Shown piece after piece: positions 44,935 to 53,996 of a stretch of 64,000 nt of DNA; position 1 is the stretch's first letter, and each line of letters starts with the position of its first letter. The DNA is from DASSTY01 sp035760645 (lineage in GTDB: Bacteria; Gemmatimonadota; Gemmatimonadetes; Gemmatimonadales; GWC2-71-9), in contig DASTSO010000024.1 of assembly GCA_035760645.1 (NCBI GenBank), positions 1 to 64,000 of the forward strand, in the 5' to 3' direction. The translations under genes were made by a program, and so were the position numbers. A model generated the notes under the pieces. The model had not been told where the DNA came from, made no database searches, and saw only the letters and a list, made by a program, of their open reading frames with translations.

Positions 44935-44940
44935 ATTTTA
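44935..44940 (-). promoter_or_regulatory. Probable recA -10 element
   Basis: TAAAAT on the minus strand matches the -10 consensus in five of six positions and lies 27 bases before the recA ATG in a locally AT-rich stretch. No good -35 hexamer is visible at normal spacing. Between it and the ATG lies gtac-N6-gtac (44912-44925), a possible operator. Confidence 0.4.
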
Positions 44941-45035
44941 CTACACTTCCTAACTGCCACCGAATCTAACCCCGAAGAGCCTCCGAAACAAGGGTCTCCG
45001 TGTGTTCACCTTTCGGTCACAGCGGCAGCCCCGCC

Positions 45036-45434
45036 CTACAACCGCCACGCGTCGGCCAGGTGCTCCACCTCCGGCGGCTGGCCCGGACGGCGCCGGATTC
45101 CGATGACGTCGAAGCGGTAGACGTCGCCCGGCTGCCCGTGCCGCAGGCGCCAGAGCGCGGCCACCCGCGCCAGCACGCGCCGCTTCTCCCAGCCGATCGC
45201 CTCGAACGGCGACCCGAAGGCGTCCGAGCGCCGGGTCTTCACTTCCACGAACGCCACCGTCCACCCCCGCCGCGCCACCACGTCCACGTCGTGCCGGCCC
45301 AGGCGGAAGCGGTGCGCCTCGATCGACCACCCGCACGAGGTCAGGAAGGCCATGGCCACCCGCTCGCCCCAGAGCCCCGCGCGGTGGCGCGGGTCCTCCC
45401 ACTCCTCCATCGGACGGAAGCGGCGGCGCGGCAT
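45036..45434 (-). CDS. YraN/UPF0102 family protein (endonuclease-like fold)
   Basis: A 132-residue protein of the YraN family, related in fold to Holliday-junction resolvases; its cellular role is unproven. It has 'GLWGERVAMAFLTSCGWSI', then the nuclease-like core 'GRHDVDVVARRGWTVAFVEVKTRR' (D...EVK), and 'KRRVLARVAALW'. ATG 45434 is preferred to GTG 45449 and ATG 45410, none having a clear ribosome binding site. It lies 147 bases after ftsK, past a terminator-like hairpin, and about 130 bases before recA. Confidence 0.85.
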   Translation of the reverse strand: MPRRRFRPMEEWEDPRHRAGLWGERVAMAFLTSCGWSIEAHRFRLGRHDVDVVARRGWTVAFVEVKTRRSDAFGSPFEAIGWEKRRVLARVAALWRLRHGQPGDVYRFDVIGIRRRPGQPPEVEHLADAWRL

Positions 45435-45506
45435 GCCCGACACTAGCACGGCCCCCGCCGGCCCACCGCACCCGCCGAACGCACCGCATACCCCTCGAAC
45501 GCGAAA

Positions 45507-45537
45507 GGGCGCCGGCAGCTCTCGCCGCCCGGCGCCC
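45507..45537 (-). terminator. Hairpin downstream of ftsK
   Basis: A 9-bp perfect GC-rich stem (45507-45515 with 45529-45537), followed on the minus strand by TTT. It lies 45 bases beyond the ftsK stop and before yraN, and probably ends the long accB-ftsK transcript at least partly. Confidence 0.5.
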
Positions 45538-45549
45538 CCGTCCCCCCAC

Positions 45550-45577
45550 TCCCTAATCCCTAGTCCCTAGTCCCTGC
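45550..45577. repeat. Four tandem 7-base units after ftsK
   Basis: tccctaa, tccctag, tccctag, tccctgc follow one another directly, five bases beyond the ftsK stop. Non-coding, and different in composition from the surrounding GC-rich DNA. Confidence 0.7.
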
Positions 45578-45581
45578 CCCC

Positions 45582-47867
45582 TCACCCCGCGTACTCGTCG
45601 AGCTGGTCCGGACTGATCAGCACCTCGCGCGGCTTGCTGCCGTCCGGCGGGCCCAGGATCCCCGCGAAGTGGAGCTGGTCGATGATGCGCGCCGCCCGCC
45701 CGTAGCCGATCCGGAGCCGCCGCTGCAGGAGCGAGGTCGAGCCGCCCTGGTTGTGGATGCACGCCTCGGCGGCGTCGCGGAAGAGCGGGTCGCGGTCGCC
45801 GTCGGCGGCGTCGCTCGACGCGCCCTCCCCCTCGCCGCTCACCGCGCGGATCTCCTCCAGGATGTCGGCCTCGGGGCGGCGGAGCTCCTGCGCCGCCTTG
45901 AGCTCGCGACGCTCCTTCTGCACGTCGAACCACTCCATGACGCGCTCGCTCTCCTCGGTCGCGATGTAGGCGCCCTGGATGCGCACCGGCTCGCTCTTGC
46001 CCGGCGGGAGGAACAGCATGTCGCCGTTGCCCAGCAGCGCCTCGGCGCCGTTCGCGTCGAGGATCGTCCGGCTGTCCACCTTGGAGGCGACGCGGAAGGC
46101 GATCCGGCTCGGGAAGTTCGCCTTGATGAGGCCGGTGAGGACGTTCACCGACGGCCGCTGCGTCGCCAGGATCAGGTGGATGCCGATCGCGCGCGCCTTC
46201 TGCGCCAGCATCGCGAGCGGCGTCTCCACCTCCGCCTGCACCGTCATCATCAGGTCGGCGAGCTCGTCCACGATGACGACGATGAAGGGGAGGATCCCCT
46301 CCTGGTAGACGTCCTCGTCGGGCGGCGGCGGCGCGCTGGTCTCCGCCTCCGCCGCGATCGAGGCGAGGGTGCGCGCCTTCGTGGGATTCCGGAGCGGCTT
46401 CCCTTCCTCGACCTTCTTGTTGAAGTCGGCGAGGTTGCGCGCGCCGTTGACCTGCAGCAGCTCGTAGCGGCGGTTCATCTCGAGCACCGCCCACTTGAGC
46501 ACCGCCGCCGCGTCGTCGTTCTTCGTGATGACCTTGTGCCGCAGATGGGGGAGACTGTTGTAGATGGACAGCTCGACCATCTTCGGGTCGATCATCAGGA
46601 GCCGCAGGTCCTTCGGCGTGTACCGGTACACCAGGCTCGTGACGATCGTGTTGATCGCCACCGACTTGCCCGAGCCCGTCTGGCCGGCGATGAGGAGGTG
46701 GGGCGTCTTGGCGAGGTCGGCCACGACCGCCTTGCCCTCGAGGTCGCGCCCGAGCGCGATCGGGAGCGACGCCTTGGTGCGGGTCCACTCCTCGTCCTCG
46801 AAGAGCTCGCGCAGCACCACCATCCGCTTCACCGGATTCGGCACCTCGACGCCGACGGCGCCCTTCCCGGGGATCGGCGCCACGCGCACCGACGGCGCGC
46901 GCATCGCGATCGCGAGGTCGTCGGCGAGCGCCAGGATGCGCGCCGCCTTCACCCCGGGCGCCGGCACCAGCTCGAACTGCGTCACCACCGGCCCCGTCGT
47001 CCGTCCCGCGATCGTCGCGTCGACCTTGAAGGTCCGCAGCGTCTCGAGCAGCGACTGGCCGAGCGCGTCGAGCTTGGCCGCCCCCGCATCGACGTCCTGC
47101 TTCGGCGGCGGGTTGAGGAGCTCCACCGGGGGCAGCTCGGCGCTCCCCTCCGCCGCGCTCGCCAGCGCCGCCGCGAGTACCGCGGGCTCGATCCGCTCGC
47201 CCTTCTTCGGCTTCTTCTCCTTCTCCTTGCGGAGTTTCGGCGCGACGGGCTCGGCGGGAGCCTCCTCGTCGCCTTCGGGCTCCGGCTCGAACTCGGGCGT
47301 GAGGGCGGGCCGGCGGGAGCGCTTCGGCCGCGCCTCCGCGGCCGCGACGCCCGCCGCCTCGTCGCCCGCCGTCCCGCCCTCCCGCCCTCCCGCCTCCAGC
47401 CGCTGCAGCGGATGCCACGCGAAGGTCGCCAGCGTCAGGGCGCTGAGCGCCAGGAACCCCAGCAGCACGGCGCCCGCGAGCCCGATCTTCTCGGGGACGT
47501 TCACGGCGAAGAAGCCGGGCACGACGCCCACGGCGTGCGCGAGGAGGTTCCCGCCGTCGAGATCGGCGAGCGAGACGCGGGCGAGGACGCCGATGAGATA
47601 CGGGACGAGGAGGCTCAGGCCGCCGACGAGGAGCGCGGAGCGCTTCATGTCGAGGCGGCCGAGCCGGTCGAAGCCGGCGAGCCCGAGGCCGATCCCCAGG
47701 AGCGGGATCCCGAGGGCGCCGGCGCCGAGCACCTGCCAGAGGGCGTGCCCGATCGCGCGGCCGATCGGCCCCGTGAGCTGGCCGACCGGCAGGAGGGTGA
47801 AGCCGACGAAGAGGCCGGCGACGAGCGCGGCGATGGCGCCGAGCCGCCGGCGGGAATCCCTGCTCAT
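45582..47867 (-). CDS. ftsK: DNA translocase FtsK/SpoIIIE
   Basis: Septal motor that clears the chromosome terminus at division. The 761 residues comprise four N-terminal membrane segments (about 1-160), a charged Lys/Glu/Pro linker (about 165-250) and the RecA-like motor with Walker A 'LIAGQTGSGKSVAINTI' (near 395) and Walker B 'FIVVIVDELADLMM'. The C-terminal winged-helix gamma domain (about 690-761) has 'STSLLQRRLRIGYGRAARIIDQL' for recognising polar sequences. The linker is far shorter than in E. coli FtsK, nearer SpoIIIE. It starts 27 bases after comB. Confidence 0.96.
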   Translation of the reverse strand: MSRDSRRRLGAIAALVAGLFVGFTLLPVGQLTGPIGRAIGHALWQVLGAGALGIPLLGIGLGLAGFDRLGRLDMKRSALLVGGLSLLVPYLIGVLARVSLADLDGGNLLAHAVGVVPGFFAVNVPEKIGLAGAVLLGFLALSALTLATFAWHPLQRLEAGGREGGTAGDEAAGVAAAEARPKRSRRPALTPEFEPEPEGDEEAPAEPVAPKLRKEKEKKPKKGERIEPAVLAAALASAAEGSAELPPVELLNPPPKQDVDAGAAKLDALGQSLLETLRTFKVDATIAGRTTGPVVTQFELVPAPGVKAARILALADDLAIAMRAPSVRVAPIPGKGAVGVEVPNPVKRMVVLRELFEDEEWTRTKASLPIALGRDLEGKAVVADLAKTPHLLIAGQTGSGKSVAINTIVTSLVYRYTPKDLRLLMIDPKMVELSIYNSLPHLRHKVITKNDDAAAVLKWAVLEMNRRYELLQVNGARNLADFNKKVEEGKPLRNPTKARTLASIAAEAETSAPPPPDEDVYQEGILPFIVVIVDELADLMMTVQAEVETPLAMLAQKARAIGIHLILATQRPSVNVLTGLIKANFPSRIAFRVASKVDSRTILDANGAEALLGNGDMLFLPPGKSEPVRIQGAYIATEESERVMEWFDVQKERRELKAAQELRRPEADILEEIRAVSGEGEGASSDAADGDRDPLFRDAAEACIHNQGGSTSLLQRRLRIGYGRAARIIDQLHFAGILGPPDGSKPREVLISPDQLDEYAG

Positions 47868-47894
47868 GCTGCGGGAACCGCGGTTAGGGAAGGA

Positions 47895-48695
47895 TCAGGG
47901 GGTGCTGCGATCCGGCGGCGCGGTCGGGGCCGCCGTCGGCGCCGCCGTCGGGGCCGGCTGGGCCGGCATGACCGTCACGCGCCGGTCGTGGAACTGCGCG
48001 AGGACGGAATAGGCGTCCACCCGCGCGGCGTCGAGCACGTCGGCCTTGTAGCCGAGCTTGACGAGGTCGCGCCCGGCGCGGCTCACGGCGAGCGGGCGCT
48101 CCCAGCGCTCGCCGTAGCGGCGCACCAGGTCCACGCTCGCGAGCGCGGCGTCGTTGAGCCCGCGCCGGAGCTTGCGCCCGCCCATGGCGGCCACCGCGAG
48201 ACGGCCCGCCGCGTAGGCGTCGTCGAGCGAGAAGGTGAGGTCGCGGCCGGCGCAGAGGATCATGAGGTCGCGGTCGCGCTCGAAGATCTGCCGCGCGAGC
48301 GCGCTCGCCGCCGAGAAGTTGGCGGCCGCGGCCGGGTAGACGCCCGCTGCGCCCTGGGTGGCGAGCAGCGCCTTCGTGCCGTTCGTCGTCGTCATGACGA
48401 CGAGCTTGCCGCGCACGGCGGCCTCGGTCATCTCGAGCGGGCTGTTGCCGAGCTGGAAGCCCGGGATCCGCTCGCAGTTGCGCTCGCCGGCCAGCACCAC
48501 GTCCTCCGCGCCGATCGTCTGCGCGAGGCGGAGGGCCTCCTCCGTGGCCGCGACCGGGATCACGGCCCGGGCGCCGTGGGCGAGCGCCGCGCAGATCGTG
48601 GTCGTGGCGCGCAGGACGTCCACCACGAACACGTGGCGGCCCATGATCTCCGACGCGGTCAGCCCGGCCGGAGTGAAGACGATCTCGAGCCGCAT
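47895..48695 (-). CDS. comB: 2-phosphosulfolactate phosphatase family protein
   Basis: ComB removes phosphate from 2-phosphosulfolactate in coenzyme M synthesis in archaea; bacteria carry homologues whose role is generally unclear. The 266 residues begin MRLEIVFTPAGLTASEIMG and include 'FVVDVLRATTTICAAL', 'LAGERNCERIPGFQLGNSPLE' and 'MTTTNGTKALL', matching the family core. The C-terminal 25 residues are an Ala/Pro/Thr repeat tail. It begins three bases after accC ends. No comA, comC or other coenzyme M gene is visible. Confidence 0.87.
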   Translation of the reverse strand: MRLEIVFTPAGLTASEIMGRHVFVVDVLRATTTICAALAHGARAVIPVAATEEALRLAQTIGAEDVVLAGERNCERIPGFQLGNSPLEMTEAAVRGKLVVMTTTNGTKALLATQGAAGVYPAAAANFSAASALARQIFERDRDLMILCAGRDLTFSLDDAYAAGRLAVAAMGGRKLRRGLNDAALASVDLVRRYGERWERPLAVSRAGRDLVKLGYKADVLDAARVDAYSVLAQFHDRRVTVMPAQPAPTAAPTAAPTAPPDRSTP

Positions 48696-48698
48696 CGC

Positions 48699-50056
<1,358 letters not shown>

Positions 50057-50057
<1 letters not shown>

Positions 50058-51244
50058 CAGGGCGTGAAGTCTCCACCCAGCCCGCCCGCCCCGCCCCCCA
50101 TCTCACTGAAGGTGCGGTCGGTGGCCGAATCGATGCCCGAGACCCGCAGCGCGAACTCGCTCGGATTCGAGGAGTAGAACAGCGCGCTCTCGTAGCTGAT
50201 GGCGCCCTCCTTGTACCACTTCATGAGCGACTGGTCGAAGGACTGCATCCCGTAGCTCACGGTGCCTTCGGCGATGAGGTCGGGAATGTTGAGCGCCTTC
50301 TCGATGTCGCGGATGTTGTCGGCCACCGCCGCGGTGTTGACCAGCACCTCCGCCGCCGGCACCCGCCCGCGCCCGTCCTTCTTCGGCACGAGGCGGAGGC
50401 TGATGACCGCCTGCAGCGCCGTCGAGAGCAGCATCCGGATCTCGGTGTGCTGGTGCGGCGGGTAGAACGAGATGATGCGGTTGATCGACTGGGTGGCGTC
50501 GGTCGTGTGGAGCGTCGAGAAGACCAGGTGGCCCGTGTCGGCCGCCTTGAGCGCCGTGTCGAGCGTCTCCTGGTCGCGGATCTCGCCGATGAGGATGACG
50601 TCGGGATCCTGCCGCAGCACGTGGCGCAGCGCGCTCGCGAACGAGAGGGTGTCGCTGCCGACCTCGCGCTGCGAGATGTTGCTCTGCACGTCGCGATGGA
50701 GGAACTCGATCGGGTCCTCGATCGTGATGACGTTGACGCGGCGATTGTGGTTGATGTGGTTGATCAGCGCCGCCAGCGCGGTCGACTTGCCGGAGCCGGT
50801 GATGCCGGTGACGAGCACGAGCCCGCGCGGCTTGAGGGCGATCTCCTCGAGCACCCGCGGCAGCTGCAGCTCGGCGACCGTCTTCACCTCGTAGGGGATG
50901 GCCCGGAAGGCGAAGGCGAGCGTGCCGCGCTGCTGGTAGATGTTCGTGCGGAAGCGCCCGACGCCGGGCACCCCGATGGCGAAGTCCGCCTCCTTCTTCT
51001 CGGCGAACTCCTTCACCTGGCGCGGCGTCATGATCTGCTCGGCCAGCCCCTTGAGGTCCTCCGGCTTGAGCGGCGGCATGTCGAGCGCCACCAGCTCGCC
51101 GTTCTGTCGCACCGTCGGCGGGCGGCCCACCTTCAGGAGCAGGTCCGAGGCGCCGCGCTGCACCAGCTGCGCGATCGCCTGCTTGAAGCTGAAGGCCGGA
51201 GCCGCGGGAACCGCCGGCGCAGCGGCGGCGGTCGGGTCACCCAT
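50057..51244 (-). CDS. pilT: Type IV pilus retraction ATPase PilT
   Basis: Hexameric ATPase that depolymerises type IV pili, driving twitching motility and DNA uptake. The 395 residues have an Ala/Pro N-terminal tail, '[21 protein letters not shown]', Walker A '[15 protein letters not shown]' near residue 150, '[12 protein letters not shown]', Walker B with Asp box '[15 protein letters not shown]', and the His box '[12 protein letters not shown]'. The PilT-typical 'AIRNLIRE' motif is not obvious, so a PilU-like role is possible. It overlaps accB by eight bases and accC by one; no other pil gene is present here. Confidence 0.92.
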
Positions 51245-51833
51245 TCGGATCGACCCGGAAGAGCACCTGCCCGAACTCGACCGGCGTCGCGTCGTCCACC
51301 AGCACCTCGCGCACCACGCCCGAGATCTCGGCCTCGATCTCGTTCATGATCTTCATCGCCTCGATGATGCAGAGGGTCTGGCCCGCCGTGATGCGGGTCC
51401 CCTCCTTGGCGTACGGCGCGGCGCCGGGCTCGGGCGCCCGGTAGAAGGTGCCGACCATCGGCGACCGGATCTCCTTGAGCTGCGTGGCGGGAGCGGCCGG
51501 GGCGGCCTCGGCCGTGGTGCCGGCCGCGGCCGGGGCCCCCCCGGCCGCGGCCGGCAGCGCCGGGGCCATCGCGCCCATCGGCGGCATCGCGTGCATCATC
51601 GGCATCGCGCCCATCATGCCCGCGGGCGCCGCGCCGTGGCCGCTGCGGGTGATCACGACGCCGGTGCCGAAGAAGCCCTTCACCTCGATCGAGCCGATCT
51701 CGGGCATCTCGTGCAGCAGCTCGGCCAGCTTGCGCACGTCCTTCAGCTCGACGGACTTCATGCCGGGCACGCGCTGGAGCAGCTCGGCCAGCTCCTGCAG
51801 CTCGGTCGGGTTGGTCGGATTGGAGGCGCTCAT
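51237..51833 (-). CDS. accB: Acetyl-CoA carboxylase, biotin carboxyl carrier protein
   Basis: Carries the biotin group of acetyl-CoA carboxylase. The 198-residue protein has a helical N-terminal region, a flexible Met/Ala/Pro-rich linker (about 72-115) and the biotinyl domain with 'IRSPMVGTFYRAPEPGAAPY' and 'CIIEAMKIMNEIEAEISG', where Lys161 is the biotinylation site, 38 residues from the C-terminus. The linker contains an unusual cluster of about nine methionines. efp ends seven bases upstream; the 3' end overlaps pilT by eight bases. Confidence 0.96.
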   Translation of the reverse strand: MSASNPTNPTELQELAELLQRVPGMKSVELKDVRKLAELLHEMPEIGSIEVKGFFGTGVVITRSGHGAAPAGMMGAMPMMHAMPPMGAMAPALPAAAGGAPAAAGTTAEAAPAAPATQLKEIRSPMVGTFYRAPEPGAAPYAKEGTRITAGQTLCIIEAMKIMNEIEAEISGVVREVLVDDATPVEFGQVLFRVDPNG

Positions 51834-51840
51834 GCGGGGC

Positions 51841-52401
51841 TCAGACGCGGGTGAGGTACTTGTCCTCGCGGCGGTCGACGCGGATGACGTCGCCCTCCTC
51901 GATGAACAGCGGGACCTGCACGACCGCGCCGGTCTCGAGCTTGGCGGGCTTGGTGCCGCCGGTCGCGGTGTCGCCGCGGACGCCGGGATCGGTCCGCGTC
52001 ACGGCCAGCTCGACGAAGTTCGGGAGCTCGACGAGGATGACCTGGTCGTCGTGGACCAGTCCCTCGCACTCCATGCCCTCCTTCAGGTACTTCAGCTGGT
52101 CCTCGCCGATGACCTCGTCGTTGAGCATGATGTCGTCGTAGGTCTGCTGGTCCATGAAGTGGTAGTGATGGCCGTCGGCGTAGGTGAACTGGATCTGGCG
52201 CCGCTCGAGTCGCACGTCGTTCACGCGCTCGCCGGCGTTGAAAGTGCGGTCGAGCACCGCGCCGGTCCGGATGTTCTTCAGCTTCGTCCGCACGAAGGCC
52301 CCGCCCTTGCCGGGCTTCACGTGCTGGAAGTACACGAGCTGATAGAGCCCGCCCTCGAAGTCCAGCACCAACCCGTTCCGGAAATCCGCCGTAGTGGCCA
52401 C
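51841..52401 (-). CDS. efp: Elongation factor P
   Basis: Relieves ribosome stalling at polyproline stretches. The 186 residues have the three beta-barrel domains. The modification-loop lysine is Lys32 in 'VKPGKGGAF', followed by 'VRTKLKNIRTGAVLDRTF', 'QQTYDDIMLN' and the C-terminal 'TGAVVQVPLFIEEGDVIRVD'. Lys rather than Arg at the tip predicts lysylation by EpmA or another lysine modification; no modification enzyme lies here. Many proteins in the window are Pro-rich. It sits between the aminopeptidase gene and accB. Confidence 0.97.
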   Translation of the reverse strand: MATTADFRNGLVLDFEGGLYQLVYFQHVKPGKGGAFVRTKLKNIRTGAVLDRTFNAGERVNDVRLERRQIQFTYADGHHYHFMDQQTYDDIMLNDEVIGEDQLKYLKEGMECEGLVHDDQVILVELPNFVELAVTRTDPGVRGDTATGGTKPAKLETGAVVQVPLFIEEGDVIRVDRREDKYLTRV

Positions 52402-52411
52402 CGATCACTCC

Positions 52412-53500
52412 CTACAAGAGTTCGACGAGCTCCGTCCGACCGTCGGACAGCAGCTCCGGGCCGTTCGGCCCCAGATGCACATCGTCTTCCAATCGCACCC
52501 CGCCCCAGCCCGGAAAATAGACGCCCGGCTCGATCGTGACCACCGCATGCAGCGGCAGCGGCTGGTCGGCCGTCTGGCTCAGCCGGGGCGCCTCGTGCAC
52601 CTCGAGCCCGAGCCCGTGGCCCAGCGAGTGCCCGAACGCCTCGCCGAGGCCCCGCGCGGCGAGCAGGTCGCGCGCGAGGGCGTCGGCCTCGCGGCCCGCC
52701 ATGCCGGCGCGCACCTGCGTGAGGGCGCGCCGCTGCGCGTCGCGCACGGCCTCGTAGGTGGCGAGCTGGCGCTCGTCCGCCCGCGCACCGACGACCACGG
52801 TCCGGGTGAGGTCGGCACAGTATCCGTCGACCTGCGCGCCGAAGTCAAGCAGGAGCCAGTCGCCCCGGGCGAGCTCCCGGGCGCTCGTGCGCGCGTGCGG
52901 CAGCGCCGAGCGCGGCCCCGAGGCGACGATGGTCTGGAACGGGTGCCACTCGCTCCCGCGGCGCCGCAGCGCGGCCTCGAGCGCCGCGCCGATCTCGAGC
53001 TCGCTCTGACCGACCCGCACCGTGGGCAGCACCTCCGCCAGCGCCTCCTGCGCGAGCGTGGCCGCGGCGCGGATCGCCGCGATCTCCCGCGGGTCCTTCG
53101 CCGCGCGCAGCCGCTCGACCAGCTCGCCCGTCGGGGCCACCGCGGCGCGCGTGGCGGCGCTCACCCGCTCGGCGTCGCGCACCGTGAGCGCGTGGGCCTC
53201 GATGCCGAGCCGCGCGATCGGCTCCGCCGCCACGAGACGCTGGAGCCGGTCCCAGGTACTCGTCGCGTCGATCGCCACCGCCGCCGCGTTGCCGACTTCC
53301 TGCGGCGCCTGCGCGGCGTAGCGGAAGTCGGTGACGAGCGTCGTCGCCGCGGGCCCGACCAGCAGCAGGCCGGCCGAGCCGCTGAAGCCGGTGAGATAGC
53401 GAACGTTCGGCAGGTGCGTGACGAGGAGGGCGTCGACGCCCTCCTCGCGGAGCAGCTCACGCAGCGCGGCCTGCCGCGTGGCGCGCGGATCGGTACTCAT
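52412..53500 (-). CDS. Xaa-Pro aminopeptidase/dipeptidase family (M24B)
   Basis: Dinuclear metallopeptidase that removes N-terminal residues before proline or splits Xaa-Pro dipeptides. The 362 residues have an N-terminal creatinase-like domain ('NVRYLTGFSGSAGLLLVGP') and a pita-bread domain. Metal ligands are visible: two Asp in 'LLDFGAQVDGYCADLTRT', His in 'SLGHGLGLEVHE', and Glu in 'VTIEPGVYFPGWGGVRLEDD'. ATG 53500 is preferred to an upstream GTG extension that looks non-coding. It lies between aroQ and efp, an arrangement seen in many bacteria. Confidence 0.93.
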   Translation of the reverse strand: MSTDPRATRQAALRELLREEGVDALLVTHLPNVRYLTGFSGSAGLLLVGPAATTLVTDFRYAAQAPQEVGNAAAVAIDATSTWDRLQRLVAAEPIARLGIEAHALTVRDAERVSAATRAAVAPTGELVERLRAAKDPREIAAIRAAATLAQEALAEVLPTVRVGQSELEIGAALEAALRRRGSEWHPFQTIVASGPRSALPHARTSARELARGDWLLLDFGAQVDGYCADLTRTVVVGARADERQLATYEAVRDAQRRALTQVRAGMAGREADALARDLLAARGLGEAFGHSLGHGLGLEVHEAPRLSQTADQPLPLHAVVTIEPGVYFPGWGGVRLEDDVHLGPNGPELLSDGRTELVELL

Positions 53501-53516
53501 GCCCCGGCCGCCCGCC

Positions 53517-53996
53517 TCACCCGCCCCGCCCGGCGCGCGCGTCCCGCTCGGCGAGCCCGGCGCGCTCGCGCAGGTGTGCCGCGAGCGCGTGCAGCGCGAG
53601 CCCATAGCCGCGCGGCCCCAGCCCGGCGATCACGCCGAGGGCCAGGTCGGCGAGCAGCGAGTGCCGCCGCGCCGGCTCGCGGGCGAAGATGTTGGAGAGA
53701 TGCACCTCGACGAAGGGGAGTCGGACGGCGAGGAGCGCGTCCCGCAGCGCGAGACTGGTGTGCGTGTAGGCCGCCGCGTTGATCAGCGCGCCGTCCACCC
53801 GGCCGGGCCAGCGCTGCACCAGCTCGACCAGCTCGCCTTCGTGGTTCGACTGGTGCCAGTCGAGCTCGAGCCCGAGAGTGGCCGCCTCGACCCGCACCGC
53901 GGCCTCGAGTTCGGCGAACGTCCCGCGGCCGTAGAGCTCGGGCTCGCGCCGTCCCAGGAGGTTCAGGTTGGGGCCGTTCAGTACCGCGACCCGCAT
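53517..53996 (-). CDS. aroQ: 3-dehydroquinate dehydratase, type II
   Basis: Third step of the shikimate pathway, by anti elimination. The 159 residues include '[19 protein letters not shown]' with the catalytic Tyr22, '[13 protein letters not shown]', '[18 protein letters not shown]' and the catalytic-His segment '[17 protein letters not shown]'. The ATG directly follows the stop of the large TPR gene with no gap. No other shikimate gene is in the window. Confidence 0.96.
   Translation of the reverse strand: MRVAVLNGPNLNLLGRREPELYGRGTFAELEAAVRVEAATLGLELDWHQSNHEGELVELVQRWPGRVDGALINAAAYTHTSLALRDALLAVRLPFVEVHLSNIFAREPARRHSLLADLALGVIAGLGPRGYGLALHALAAHLRERAGLAERDARAGRGG

Noticed and set aside
45004..45018. 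Alphaproteobacterial-type LexA box (GTTC-N7-GTTC on the plus strand) upstream of recA.
   Set aside because: One half-site is GGTC, and the element lies upstream of the likely promoter and about 100 bases from the start, overlapping the yraN-recA gap.
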